DNA from: Candidatus Rifleibacteriota bacterium
GTDB taxonomy: Bacteria; Vulcanimicrobiota; Xenobia; Xenobiales; Xenobiaceae
Assembly: GCA_900772775.1 (NCBI GenBank)
Contig: CAAGRW010000085.1
Span: 1 to 30,263, forward strand
Reading direction: 5' to 3'
Length of the DNA stretch: 30,263 nucleotides
In this document: positions 1 to 8,109 of the stretch, piece after piece
How the letters are laid out: each line of letters opens with the position of its first letter
How positions within the stretch are numbered: the stretch's first letter is position 1
Program-made: the position numbers and the translations under genes
The notes under the pieces: model-generated
Seen by the model: only the letters and a program-made list of their open reading frames with translations
Databases searched by the model: none
Told to the model about the DNA's origin: nothing

Positions 1-36
1 ATACCTCTCTCTATGCCAATTTCTATATAAAATAGA

Positions 37-70
37 TAAAGCCGAATTTCCTAAAGAAAATCCGGCTTTA
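37..70 (-). terminator. Hairpin after the fused molybdenum hydroxylase gene
   Basis: TAAAGCCG pairs with CGGCTTTA, with one mismatch and a few A/T pairs inside. It lies about 20 bases past the stop codon. The following minus-strand tract is T-rich (TCTATTTTATA) but interrupted, so termination may be only moderate. Confidence 0.55.
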
Positions 71-90
71 CCTTGAATAGAACTTACTCC

Positions 91-2655
91 TTAGTTTTTG
101 CGATAGGGGGTGTCTTCTAAAGGCAAACTCTGGCGGAATTTGCCATCAAGACGATAGTAAGCGTGAGCGCAAGCCGGAGCTGTGGGGATCATACATAACT
201 CGCCGCAACCTTTGGCACCCAATGAGTAGGGCAATTCGTCGCCTTTAGCAGGGCGGCAAAGAATAACTTCTAGCTCCGGAGCTTCTGTAGATCTCATAAA
301 ACCTATGGTGCCAAATTTATTTTGAGGTCGACCGTCGACACAAACAAATTTTTCGCTCACTCCATAGCCTATGCCCATGAGCATGCCACCTTCAATTTGT
401 CCTTCAACAGATTGAATGTTAACTGGTACTCCCACGTCAAAAGCGGATACGGCTTTTTCTATACGTCCTTGAGCATTGAGAATTACCACTTGAGCTCCGT
501 AGGAATAAGATACGTGGCTTATGGGATTATCTTTTATAGCTCCTAAAGGATCTGTCTGTACAGAATATTCTCCCAAAAATTCGTGCCCTTCCAAGTCGGC
601 AAGAGTATGGCCATTAGCTAAGGCTTGCTTAAGCTTTTCGCCTACACGACGAGCTGCCTCACCGGTGACTACCGTTTGGCGTGAAGCTGTCGAAGTTCCG
701 GAATTTGGTGTGCGTACAGTGTCGGCATTTTCAAAGACGAATAGTGCCGGATCGAGATTAGATACGTGACAAATTTCGGTTAAGACCATCTGGCCGATGC
801 CTTGTCCCATGCAAGCAGCAGAAGTGCGAATATGAATCTTGCCGTTTTCTACCGATAAAAGCACACGACCGATATCTTTTTTACCCATGCCCGTACCGGA
901 ATTTTTGAATCCGCAAGCGATGCCGGCGTAAGGATTGGCATAATAAATATCTTTAATGGCGTCTAAACAAGCAGCCATATTGGTATTGGGATCGGCCTTT
1001 TGGCCATTGGGTAATTTGTCGCCTGGCTTTATAACATTGCGACGGCGAAATTCCCAGGGATCGAGACCTACTTTTTCGGCCAAGAGATTGATATTCATTT
1101 CGGTGGCAAAGCAACTTTGGGCTACACCGAAGCCGCGAAAAGCGCCAGACACAACGTTGTTTGTATAAACTGACATGCCCAAAATGTCGACATTTTGGTA
1201 ATTGTAAGGGCCGGCTGCGTGAGTGCAAGCTCGATGCAAGACAGGGCCGCCTAAAGAAGCGTAAGCGCCGGTGTCGGCTATAATGAGCGCCTTCATGGCA
1301 GTCAAATATCCGTTTTCATCACAAGCTGTCGTAAATTCCATTTCCATGGGGTGACGCTTAACGTGGTAATTGAGCGATTCTTGGCGTGAATATTTTACTT
1401 TAACCGGCTTTTTTAAGATCCAGGCGGCCAATACGGCGTATTGCTGTACCGACATATCTTCTTTGCCACCGAAACCACCGCCCACTAAAGGAGCACGGCA
1501 ATGTATCTTTTCTGCTGGTAGTTGCAGCATTTGTGCACACTCGCGCTGTACGTCGTAGACAGATTGGCTGCTGGTATAAACTAACAAACCGTCTTGACCT
1601 TCAGGAATAGCTACGCAACATTCCGGCTCCATGAAGCCGTGCTCTTGCCAAGATGTTTTATATTTGCGAGTAACGACATATCGGGAATTTTTGATGGCTG
1701 TTTCGGCGTCGCCACGAACTAAGTTGGCTCGACTCATAATGTTGCCATCGGGATGTATTAGAGGAGCGTCGCCACGCAAAGCTTCAAAAGGACTGGTGAC
1801 AGGAGTAAGCTCTGTATATTCTATTTCAACTAAAGAGCAAATCTCATCAAGATATTCTTTACTATCGGCGACTACTACTGCCAGTACGTTACCTATATAA
1901 CGGGTAATGTCGCCTTCACCCATAATGACGTCCCAATCTTGCTTAATATGACCAATTTTATTGCAAGGAACGTCAGCTTTTGCCAATACACGCAAGCAAT
2001 GGGGATGAACTTCAGCTTTGCTTATATCAATTTTGTCAATGCGTGCCCGAGGATATTTAGCATAGACGGGCTTGGCATATACCATACCTTCGACGACCAA
2101 ATCGTCGACAAAGAGGCCCGATCCGTTTACCTTTTCGGCAGCGTCGATGCGTTTGGCATGTTCATCCATGTGTAATTCGGTTGGATCGTGTGGAATTGCT
2201 TTGTGCTCGCGGAAAAATTCTGCTGCTAAAAGTATAGCTTCTTCGATTTTTTTATAACCTGTGCAGCGACACAAGTTGCCACGTATAGCTTGTTTTACTT
2301 CGGTATGAGTTGGATTTAAATTTGTATCTAATAAACTTTTAGCTGAAATTATCATACCAGGTATACAAAAACCACATTGCACAGCGCCAGCTTGAGCAAA
2401 ACAGTGCTCATAAATGCGCATTTCCTGTGGATCGATACCTTCAACTGTGACAATTTTTTTGCCTTGCAACTTGCTGAGCGGTATGAGGCATGCTTTAGTT
2501 TTTTTGCCGTCGATTAGCACTGTGCATGTGCCACAGACACCTTCGCTGCAGCCATCTTTGGCTGCGGTCAAATGGAGATCGTTGCGCAGGAAAGCAAGTA
2601 ACTTTTTGTCTTGCTCCGAGGTATACTCCTTGCCATTTATTAGCACTTTAAACAT
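91..2655 (-). CDS. Molybdenum hydroxylase with fused 2Fe-2S domain (selenium-dependent xanthine dehydrogenase type)
   Basis: An 854-residue xanthine oxidase-family enzyme that hydroxylates a purine or other heterocycle at a molybdopterin centre. The N-terminal plant-type ferredoxin domain has Cys36, 41, 44 and 56; the second 2Fe-2S domain has Cys94, 97, 129 and 131. The molybdenum domain follows, with a GGGFGGKED loop, a GAFRGFG loop and GAKGCGE carrying the expected catalytic Glu (about residue 819). The fusion of small and large subunits without an FAD domain, and the length near 850, match the family I remember as selenium-dependent xanthine dehydrogenase, where selenium is a labile ligand and not selenocysteine; no in-frame TGA is present. 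The ATG follows a clear AAGGAGATC site. Electrons probably leave through the FAD subunit encoded just upstream. Xanthine as substrate is inferred; nicotinate, purine or an aldehyde are possible. Confidence 0.88.
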   Translation of the reverse strand: MFKVLINGKEYTSEQDKKLLAFLRNDLHLTAAKDGCSEGVCGTCTVLIDGKKTKACLIPLSKLQGKKIVTVEGIDPQEMRIYEHCFAQAGAVQCGFCIPGMIISAKSLLDTNLNPTHTEVKQAIRGNLCRCTGYKKIEEAILLAAEFFREHKAIPHDPTELHMDEHAKRIDAAEKVNGSGLFVDDLVVEGMVYAKPVYAKYPRARIDKIDISKAEVHPHCLRVLAKADVPCNKIGHIKQDWDVIMGEGDITRYIGNVLAVVVADSKEYLDEICSLVEIEYTELTPVTSPFEALRGDAPLIHPDGNIMSRANLVRGDAETAIKNSRYVVTRKYKTSWQEHGFMEPECCVAIPEGQDGLLVYTSSQSVYDVQRECAQMLQLPAEKIHCRAPLVGGGFGGKEDMSVQQYAVLAAWILKKPVKVKYSRQESLNYHVKRHPMEMEFTTACDENGYLTAMKALIIADTGAYASLGGPVLHRACTHAAGPYNYQNVDILGMSVYTNNVVSGAFRGFGVAQSCFATEMNINLLAEKVGLDPWEFRRRNVIKPGDKLPNGQKADPNTNMAACLDAIKDIYYANPYAGIACGFKNSGTGMGKKDIGRVLLSVENGKIHIRTSAACMGQGIGQMVLTEICHVSNLDPALFVFENADTVRTPNSGTSTASRQTVVTGEAARRVGEKLKQALANGHTLADLEGHEFLGEYSVQTDPLGAIKDNPISHVSYSYGAQVVILNAQGRIEKAVSAFDVGVPVNIQSVEGQIEGGMLMGIGYGVSEKFVCVDGRPQNKFGTIGFMRSTEAPELEVILCRPAKGDELPYSLGAKGCGELCMIPTAPACAHAYYRLDGKFRQSLPLEDTPYRKN

Positions 2656-2668
2656 GAGCCGATCTCCT

Positions 2669-2686
2669 TAACAAAAATGGTTGTTA
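2669..2686 (-). promoter_or_regulatory. Inverted repeat just upstream of a ribosome binding site
   Basis: A perfect 6-base inverted repeat, TAACAA and TTGTTA around a 6-base spacer, abuts the Shine-Dalgarno of the fused hydroxylase gene. It could be an operator or a small 5' leader hairpin. Its function is unknown. Confidence 0.3.
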
Positions 2687-2695
2687 TGTAATTTC

Positions 2696-2731
2696 AAAAA
2701 CAGAGCGCCCTTTGCAGAACGCTCTGTTTTT
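2696..2731 (-). terminator. Strong hairpin terminator or attenuator inside the hydroxylase operon
   Basis: A 12-base perfect stem, five A plus CAGAGCG against CGCTCTG plus five T, with a 12-base loop. It follows the FAD-subunit gene and precedes the fused hydroxylase gene. On the minus strand it is followed by TTTTTG. It probably lowers read-through into the last gene or ends the transcript; because the stem is flanked by A and T tracts it could work in both directions. Confidence 0.75.
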
Positions 2732-2766
2732 TTCTTTGAGCTGAGCTTTTTAGAACAGCTTATAAG

Positions 2767-3588
2767 TTAGATGCCTTGACTGCGTAAGAATTCACCCAGC
2801 AAGTTGAGGCATACGGTCTTGCGGTATTCGGCACTGACGCGGCCACGGGTCAAGACCAGTTTCTCGCTATAAGCTTTAAGAAGTTCTTCCTTATATTCTT
2901 TGGCTTCAGCTAAGGTTTTGCCAATCATATGGGCTTCAATTTCTTTGAAGCGCAACACAGTGTCGGCAACGGCGCCGAAAGCAGCACCGAAGCGGCAAAT
3001 TTTACCTTCTGCGTCAAGATTGAGCAAACCAGCAAAAGAGACACGTGAAATCGCCAAAGCATTGCGGCCGCCAACTTTTTCGTAATAATAGTTGTCAAGA
3101 CCGGCTTTGGGGATCAATATTTCAGCAATAAGCTCATCTTCTGCCAAATCCAGCTTTTTGCGTCCTAAGTAGAATTTGTCAATATCTACCAAGCGCTCAC
3201 CGCGTAAGCTTACTAAGCGCAACTTGGCGTCGGTGACAAATTCGATAAGAACGGAGTCGGCCTTGGCTGAGCCGTTGCCTATGTTGCCTCCGAAAGTACC
3301 GGCATTGCGGATAGCCGGAGCAGCAATGCGAGAAACGGCCTCTTTCATAAGTTGAGGCACCAAATCGGAAGCTAGCGCTTCAGTAAAAGTGACAGCAGCA
3401 CCGATACGAATGTATTGCTCGTCTTCTTTTATCTGACGCAACTCACTGAGCTTGCCCAAGAAAAGGTAGCTTACGCCTTTGCGGTTTTCCACCATGAGAT
3501 CGGTGCCACCGGCATAAGGAACTACATCATGCTTGGCTTTTATATCTAAAGCAGAGTGCAAATCGACGGGAACATATCCGTTTACCAT
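2767..3588 (-). CDS. xdhB: FAD-binding subunit of a xanthine dehydrogenase-type enzyme
   Basis: A 273-residue flavoprotein that passes electrons from the iron-sulfur centres to its acceptor. The FAD-binding motifs are visible: PYAGGTDLMVE near residue 25 and TFGGNIGNGSAKADS near residue 100, followed by the CO dehydrogenase flavoprotein C-terminal fold. Its length is typical of stand-alone FAD subunits. The ATG overlaps the stop of the upstream 2Fe-2S gene by seven bases (ATGGTAA), which implies translational coupling; the GGAGAAGG site lies in the end of that gene. It is the only FAD subunit in the cluster although there are two molybdenum subunits, so it may serve both. Confidence 0.9.
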   Translation of the reverse strand: MVNGYVPVDLHSALDIKAKHDVVPYAGGTDLMVENRKGVSYLFLGKLSELRQIKEDEQYIRIGAAVTFTEALASDLVPQLMKEAVSRIAAPAIRNAGTFGGNIGNGSAKADSVLIEFVTDAKLRLVSLRGERLVDIDKFYLGRKKLDLAEDELIAEILIPKAGLDNYYYEKVGGRNALAISRVSFAGLLNLDAEGKICRFGAAFGAVADTVLRFKEIEAHMIGKTLAEAKEYKEELLKAYSEKLVLTRGRVSAEYRKTVCLNLLGEFLRSQGI

Positions 3589-4055
3589 AAGCCTTCTCCT
3601 TCTTCAGCGGCATTTTTCACAGCGTTAACTATGGCATTGTAGCCAGTGCAGCGGCATAAGTTGCCAGAAATGCCGATGCGAATCTCTTCTTCGCTGGGAT
3701 GTTGGTTGGCCGAAAGAATTGACTCGGCAGCCAGAACCATGCCCGGAGTGCAAAAACCGCACTGGACGGCGGAAACCTCGGCGAAAGCCTTATCCAACAC
3801 TTTGAAGCGCTCGGTTTCGCGATATCCTTCCATGGTGACAACTGTGCTGCCGCTGATAGCGCCCATGGCTACACAGCATGAGTTGATGAGTTTGCCATCC
3901 AAAATAACTGAACAAGCGCCACATTCTCCCTCTTTGCATCCGCATTTTACGGAAGTACAGCGGTAAGTATCACGCAAGACGTCCAGCAATCTGTCGGTGG
4001 CTGAGCCGTTATAAACGACTTCCTTGCCGTTCAGGACGAATCTTATATCGTTCAT
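3582..4055 (-). CDS. xdhC: 2Fe-2S subunit of a xanthine dehydrogenase-type enzyme
   Basis: A 157-residue small subunit carrying two 2Fe-2S clusters that link the molybdenum centre to FAD. The plant-type cluster uses Cys40, 45, 48 and 60. The C-terminal cluster uses Cys99, 102, 134 and 136 (QCGFCTPGM and GNLCRCTGY). Length and cysteine spacing match the family. It starts four bases after the stop of the molybdenum subunit, with GGAGA in the end of that gene, and overlaps the next gene by seven bases, so the three subunits are probably made in balance. It resembles the N-terminal part of the 854-residue protein in the same operon. Confidence 0.93.
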   Translation of the reverse strand: MNDIRFVLNGKEVVYNGSATDRLLDVLRDTYRCTSVKCGCKEGECGACSVILDGKLINSCCVAMGAISGSTVVTMEGYRETERFKVLDKAFAEVSAVQCGFCTPGMVLAAESILSANQHPSEEEIRIGISGNLCRCTGYNAIVNAVKNAAEEGEGLW

Positions 4056-4059
4056 AATA

Positions 4060-6183
4060 TTAGGCTTTCTCCTTTGTAAGCACCTTGATAGTGTCTTCGG
4101 CAGTGAAGGGGATGTGATTGAGAGTCACGCCGCCCATAGCTTGTTCGAGGGCTTCCACATAAGCGCTGGGAATGCCGACCAAGGGAAGCTCACCGGCACC
4201 TTTGGCACCGTAGGGGCCGTCAGGGTATTTGTCAACATGGAGTTGGCATTTGAGGACGGGTACGTCTACGCTGGTAGGGATGAGGTAGTCGGAGAAGGAG
4301 TTGTTGCGAATACGTCCCTTGTTGTCGTAGTTCATAAACTCGGTAGAAGCGTATCCTATACCTTGCAGCAAACCGCCTTCCATCTGGCCCATAACGATGT
4401 TGTAATCGATAGGAGTACCTACATCGAAGGAAGCGTAAGCTCCTAAAATCTTGCTCAAGCCTGTATAAGTATCGACTTCAACTTCAATAGCCTGAACGCC
4501 CCAAGCGTAGGTGGGATAAGCGTCGCCTTGGAACTTATCGATATAGAAAGGAATCATGAAGTCGGGCTCTACGAAGCGCTCTTCGACCATCTGATCTTTG
4601 CCATCTTCCCACTGGCTGCGCAACTTAATAGCTGCTTTGCGCAACAATTCGCCTACGACCATGAGAGAGCGAGAAGCTACGGTAGGGCCGGAGTCGGGCA
4701 CACGTGAAGTGTCAGGATGATCGTAGAAAACTTTATTTAAAGGCAAATTGAGCTCGTGAGCTACGATCTTGGGGAAAGTTGTGCGCAAGCCTTGGCCTAT
4801 TTCACCATTGCAAGCTAAAATTTCGACAGTGCCGTCTTTGTATTTGCGCAAACGGACTACTGCTTTAATGAAGTCGCGTTCGCCCGAACCGGTGAAACCG
4901 GCGCCATGGAAGTGCATAGAAATACCTATGCCTTTGCGATAGCGTCCGCTTTGAGGCTTGGAATATTCTTCGTGCTTACGACGATAATCGCAAGCTTTGT
5001 CCACTTCTTCGATCATGTCGGGAAGAGGAATGGGGAAGTGGTACATGCCGGAAGTGGAAGTACGGTCGCCTTGTTTTACTAAGTGGGCTTCTCTGAACTT
5101 CAAATCATCTATGCCCAAATCGCGAGCGATATGGATCATGATCATTTCTACGGCAAAGAAAGTTTGAGGGGCACCGAAACCGCGATAAGCTCCACTGGGA
5201 GTAGTGTTGGTTTTTAAGGCGCGTCCGCGTACGTGTAAGTTTTCAATATTGTAGACGCCGTCGGCACATATTAAACCGCGTTGCAGCACTACAGCCGATA
5301 AGGTGGTATAGGCACCGGCGTTAAATTTAACATCGATGTCCATAGCCGTAACTTTACCGTCTTTTACGGCCACTTTGTAAGTGCAAAGAGAAGGATGACG
5401 CTTGGAGGAGAACTCTAAGTCTTCGCGGCGGCCGAAGACGCAACGCACAGGCTTGCCAATAGCTTTGGCCGCTACGGCTACCTGACAACCCAAAATGGAC
5501 GGGAAGGCTTCTTTTCCTCCGAAGCCGCCGCCGGTGACGTCCTGATGTACGTGAACATCAGCCGGGCCGCAGCCTAAAGCACGCATAATGGCGCCGTGCA
5601 CATAGTAGGCGCATTGCATAGAGCCGTGGACGTACATTCTACCGCCCTCTTCCGGTTCGGCCATCATACCTTGGGTTTCGAGATAAGTTTGATCTTGGTA
5701 GCCGGTTTCAAATTCTTCTTCGTAAATTTTATCGGCTTCCGCGAAGGCTTTTTCTACGTCGCCTTTGCCATACTCGTAGTTGAAGAAGGCTTCGTCGGCT
5801 TTACGCAAGTCGAGAACGGGCTCGAGCTCTTCGTATTCAACTTCAGTATTTTTAATAATATCTTCGCAAACAGCCTCGTCGGGGCCGCATACCATACCGA
5901 TAGGCTCGCCGATATACTCCACAGTTTCGCGGGCATATACAGGAGTATCGTCACGAACTATATTGACGTTATTGTCTCCGGGAACGTCATTACGATCTAC
6001 ATAGTAGTAGCCGTCGGGAAGTTCAGGCAACTTTACACCCAACAACTTGGCCTTGGCATATTTAGAGCGAAGCATTTTGCCGCAAAGAACGCCGTGTTTG
6101 TCAATATCTCCCACGAAGATGCTGCGTCCTGAAATTTTGGGCGCATGATCTTTCTTTACGACAGATTGAGAGATGGTTTCCAT
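4060..6183 (-). CDS. xdhA: Molybdenum-binding subunit of a xanthine dehydrogenase-type enzyme
   Basis: A 707-residue catalytic subunit of a three-subunit molybdenum hydroxylase. The N-terminal aldehyde oxidase/xanthine dehydrogenase a/b hammerhead domain is followed by the cofactor-binding region, with GGGFGGKEAF, GAYRGFGAPQ and GEIGQGLRT. GAKGAGE near the C-terminus supplies the catalytic Glu (about residue 665). The ATG directly abuts the TGA of the cytidylyltransferase gene, and its GGAGGAGAT ribosome binding site lies in that gene's last codons, a tight translational coupling of cofactor maturation and apoenzyme. The substrate is inferred as xanthine or a related purine; no residue read here decides it. 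It has no frameshift or missing motif. Confidence 0.92.
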   Translation of the reverse strand: METISQSVVKKDHAPKISGRSIFVGDIDKHGVLCGKMLRSKYAKAKLLGVKLPELPDGYYYVDRNDVPGDNNVNIVRDDTPVYARETVEYIGEPIGMVCGPDEAVCEDIIKNTEVEYEELEPVLDLRKADEAFFNYEYGKGDVEKAFAEADKIYEEEFETGYQDQTYLETQGMMAEPEEGGRMYVHGSMQCAYYVHGAIMRALGCGPADVHVHQDVTGGGFGGKEAFPSILGCQVAVAAKAIGKPVRCVFGRREDLEFSSKRHPSLCTYKVAVKDGKVTAMDIDVKFNAGAYTTLSAVVLQRGLICADGVYNIENLHVRGRALKTNTTPSGAYRGFGAPQTFFAVEMIMIHIARDLGIDDLKFREAHLVKQGDRTSTSGMYHFPIPLPDMIEEVDKACDYRRKHEEYSKPQSGRYRKGIGISMHFHGAGFTGSGERDFIKAVVRLRKYKDGTVEILACNGEIGQGLRTTFPKIVAHELNLPLNKVFYDHPDTSRVPDSGPTVASRSLMVVGELLRKAAIKLRSQWEDGKDQMVEERFVEPDFMIPFYIDKFQGDAYPTYAWGVQAIEVEVDTYTGLSKILGAYASFDVGTPIDYNIVMGQMEGGLLQGIGYASTEFMNYDNKGRIRNNSFSDYLIPTSVDVPVLKCQLHVDKYPDGPYGAKGAGELPLVGIPSAYVEALEQAMGGVTLNHIPFTAEDTIKVLTKEKA

Positions 6184-6921
6184 TCAATCTCCTCCTTTGT
6201 CAGTCGCATTATTTTTATTTGAAATTTTAAGCAAACAGTTCTGATATTGGTCGCGAGTGTCTAAGTCTGTCCAGCAACCTAAATCGTCCACATCTACAGT
6301 GTATACAGATTCTTCATGAAGTTGCCAAAACCCGCGCAATCCGTCTTTTCCGTTAAAATTAAGAATTTCTTCTATAAAAGAAGAGGCTATTAAAGGTGGA
6401 TGCTTACGATAACCTTGCAAAAGGGGAAAAACGATAAAATCATTTTCTTTGGGAACCGCTTTGTAAATGGCTAAATAGGTCTCTTTGTCGATCATGGGCA
6501 TATCACCGGGCAAAAGAAAAAAAGCCTGGCATTGTGGCATAGAGGCTAAGCCTATTTTCAAAGAGGTGAGCATGTCTGTTTCAGCATAGTGCTCGTTGTA
6601 TACTATTACGAAGCGGTTGCCTACATAGCGTTTTTTGAGGAGCTCTTCTAATTCTTGGCCTCGGTAGCCCAACACGATAACAATTTGCTCCACACCGGAT
6701 AGCAACATAGAATCGATAGTATTTTCGAGTACGGTCTTGCCGCGCAGAGGCATGAGCATTTTTAGCTCGCCCATACGACTAGATAAGCCAGCAGCCAAAA
6801 TCAAACCGTTTATATGACAAGATGGTAAGGCAAATCCAACAGTGGCAGTTTGCTTAGGCAAGTGGCGTTCTATCCTTTCTGATTGGTCTTCCTCGGATTG
6901 TTTTTTTGGGGCAAAATTCAT
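6184..6921 (-). CDS. mocA: Molybdenum cofactor cytidylyltransferase, MocA/YgfJ type
   Basis: A 245-residue nucleotidyltransferase that probably adds CMP to molybdopterin to form the cytosine dinucleotide cofactor used by xanthine dehydrogenase-family enzymes. The signature loop LAAGLSSRMGELK (residues 42-54) and the metal-binding GDMP (Asp140) are intact, as is the HPP motif late in the domain. About 35 charged residues precede the fold, longer than usual. The ATG at 6921 has no good ribosome site; a TTG at 6861 behind AAAGGATAG is a plausible alternative start. It begins 27 bases after the ModE-like gene and is stop-to-start with the molybdenum subunit, which supports a dedicated maturation role. 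Confidence 0.82.
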   Translation of the reverse strand: MNFAPKKQSEEDQSERIERHLPKQTATVGFALPSCHINGLILAAGLSSRMGELKMLMPLRGKTVLENTIDSMLLSGVEQIVIVLGYRGQELEELLKKRYVGNRFVIVYNEHYAETDMLTSLKIGLASMPQCQAFFLLPGDMPMIDKETYLAIYKAVPKENDFIVFPLLQGYRKHPPLIASSFIEEILNFNGKDGLRGFWQLHEESVYTVDVDDLGCWTDLDTRDQYQNCLLKISNKNNATDKGGD

Positions 6922-6948
6922 GTATCTAAAGTGAGCCGCTCCCTAGAC

Positions 6949-7878
6949 CTAGATCAGAGAAGTTTGGCGGAATAAAGTTTCAAAGCGGGCTTGAGCTATG
7001 TCATTAAGTTCTTGTTCATATACTTGATAAGCACGCATAAGCTGATCGCCTTTATCGGTAAGTTTGGTGTGGCCGCCTCGACTGCCTCCATGTTGGCGAC
7101 TTACGATAGCATAACCGACTTCTTTTTCCAAGCAATTGATCATATTCCAAGCTTTGGCATAGGACAACCCCATGTGTAGACAAGCTTGACGCACAGAGTT
7201 CAAGTCAGCTATTAAAAATAAAAGCAACTTAAGGCGAGCGTTAAAAATAATTTGTTCGCTCTCTATATTTACTTTTATAGTAGGTGACAGTAATGAATCG
7301 TTATGAGCTTTGAGATGGCGTTTAAGCTGATCGTCGTTATGGATATTGAGAAGTATGCCTTCATCTTCTACTGGAATCCAACGGCGACTGACGCCGTATG
7401 TGTCTATGGCTCCGCGCAATCCACCGTTGCCAACATAGGCCAAAATGCGATCCCACATATCATGACGCAAGATGATGGGATGGCCTCCGCGACCACGGCA
7501 GGAAGGAGCCACTATGGGAGCATCGCAACTAAGTATGGCTTTGAGGGTGGAAGGGAAAAACATTGGAGTGTTTACCGGAGTAAAAACTACTCGTTGGCAC
7601 TTACCTTTTAAATAAGCAAGGCCCTGTTTTAGAGAAGCCAAAAGCTCAGGTTGTTCGCAATTATCAATGCGCAAGAAGATAACGCCGCTACCAGCTATTT
7701 GGTGGATAACTTCAGACTCTCTGGTGCCGGTGACAATAACGATAGGAAAAACATTCGCTTGCTGTAAGGTCAGCACGATTCGCTTCACTACAGGTATAGA
7801 GCCGACCATTTTTAAAGGCTCGGCACTTTTTTTGCTGGCGGCTGCTATGATACCGCCTGTAGTTCCAAAATATGTCAT
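6949..7878 (-). CDS. Degenerate NTP-transferase domain fused to a ModE-like winged helix
   Basis: A 309-residue, first-in-operon protein. Residues 1 to about 190 have the MobA/MocA-type nucleotidyltransferase fold (GGHPIIL at 131-137; GNGGLRGAID near 151-160). Residues 205-295 are a ModE-type winged helix, with SYAKAWNMI and the GGSRGGHTKLT wing motif. Such fusions occur beside molybdenum hydroxylase genes, and a regulator is the natural reading. Unlike the next gene, the nucleotide loop reads AAASKKSAEPLK, so the usual Gly, Arg and Met-Gly are replaced, and the metal-binding Asp is Asn103 (PVNTP). The first domain may therefore sense a nucleotide or cofactor without catalysis. An operator-like site lies upstream at 7936-7959. 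Confidence 0.8.
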   Translation of the reverse strand: MTYFGTTGGIIAAASKKSAEPLKMVGSIPVVKRIVLTLQQANVFPIVIVTGTRESEVIHQIAGSGVIFLRIDNCEQPELLASLKQGLAYLKGKCQRVVFTPVNTPMFFPSTLKAILSCDAPIVAPSCRGRGGHPIILRHDMWDRILAYVGNGGLRGAIDTYGVSRRWIPVEDEGILLNIHNDDQLKRHLKAHNDSLLSPTIKVNIESEQIIFNARLKLLLFLIADLNSVRQACLHMGLSYAKAWNMINCLEKEVGYAIVSRQHGGSRGGHTKLTDKGDQLMRAYQVYEQELNDIAQARFETLFRQTSLI

Positions 7879-7935
7879 GTATCTTCTAAATCTCGCTATC
7901 TTTTGTATGATAGGCTGTAGAGTTTGTTATTTGCA

Positions 7936-7959
7936 AGTTATTATAGACAATATATCGAT
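7936..7959 (-). promoter_or_regulatory. ModE-box-like site over a -10 element
   Basis: On the minus strand the site contains CGATATATTGTC followed by TATAATAAC. The first part resembles the E. coli modA operator half, remembered as CGTTATATTGTC. A perfect -10 hexamer TATAAT occupies 7945-7940; no good -35 is visible. The start codon of the ModE-like gene is about 55 bases downstream of the predicted start site. This suggests autoregulation by the ModE-like domain. The two half-sites match each other only partly. Confidence 0.4.
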
Positions 7960-8109
7960 AAAAATACCACGAAATGCAATGGGTGCTTTCATGAGCTAAT
8001 ATCAAAATATACTTAAAAGTAAAAATCGGCATGTATTCAAAGATTTGTGCCAAAATACGCTCCGTGTTCGCAAGTTTTGTCAATATGTAACGAAAGGTAG
8101 CTCCTCACC

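Noticed and set aside
91..2655. Selenocysteine in the selenium-type hydroxylase
   Set aside because: The frame has no internal TGA and no nearby selenocysteine insertion hairpin was seen; in this family selenium is a labile cofactor ligand.
5596..6132. A 178-codon plus-strand open frame antisense to the molybdenum subunit
   Set aside because: It lies wholly within a well-supported gene on the other strand, has no ribosome site or family motif, and its composition follows the complement of the real gene.
8062..8087. TTGACA-like hexamer on the minus strand as the -35 of the hydroxylase operon
   Set aside because: No acceptable -10 lies 16-18 bases downstream, and it is far from the TATAAT that best fits the operon start.
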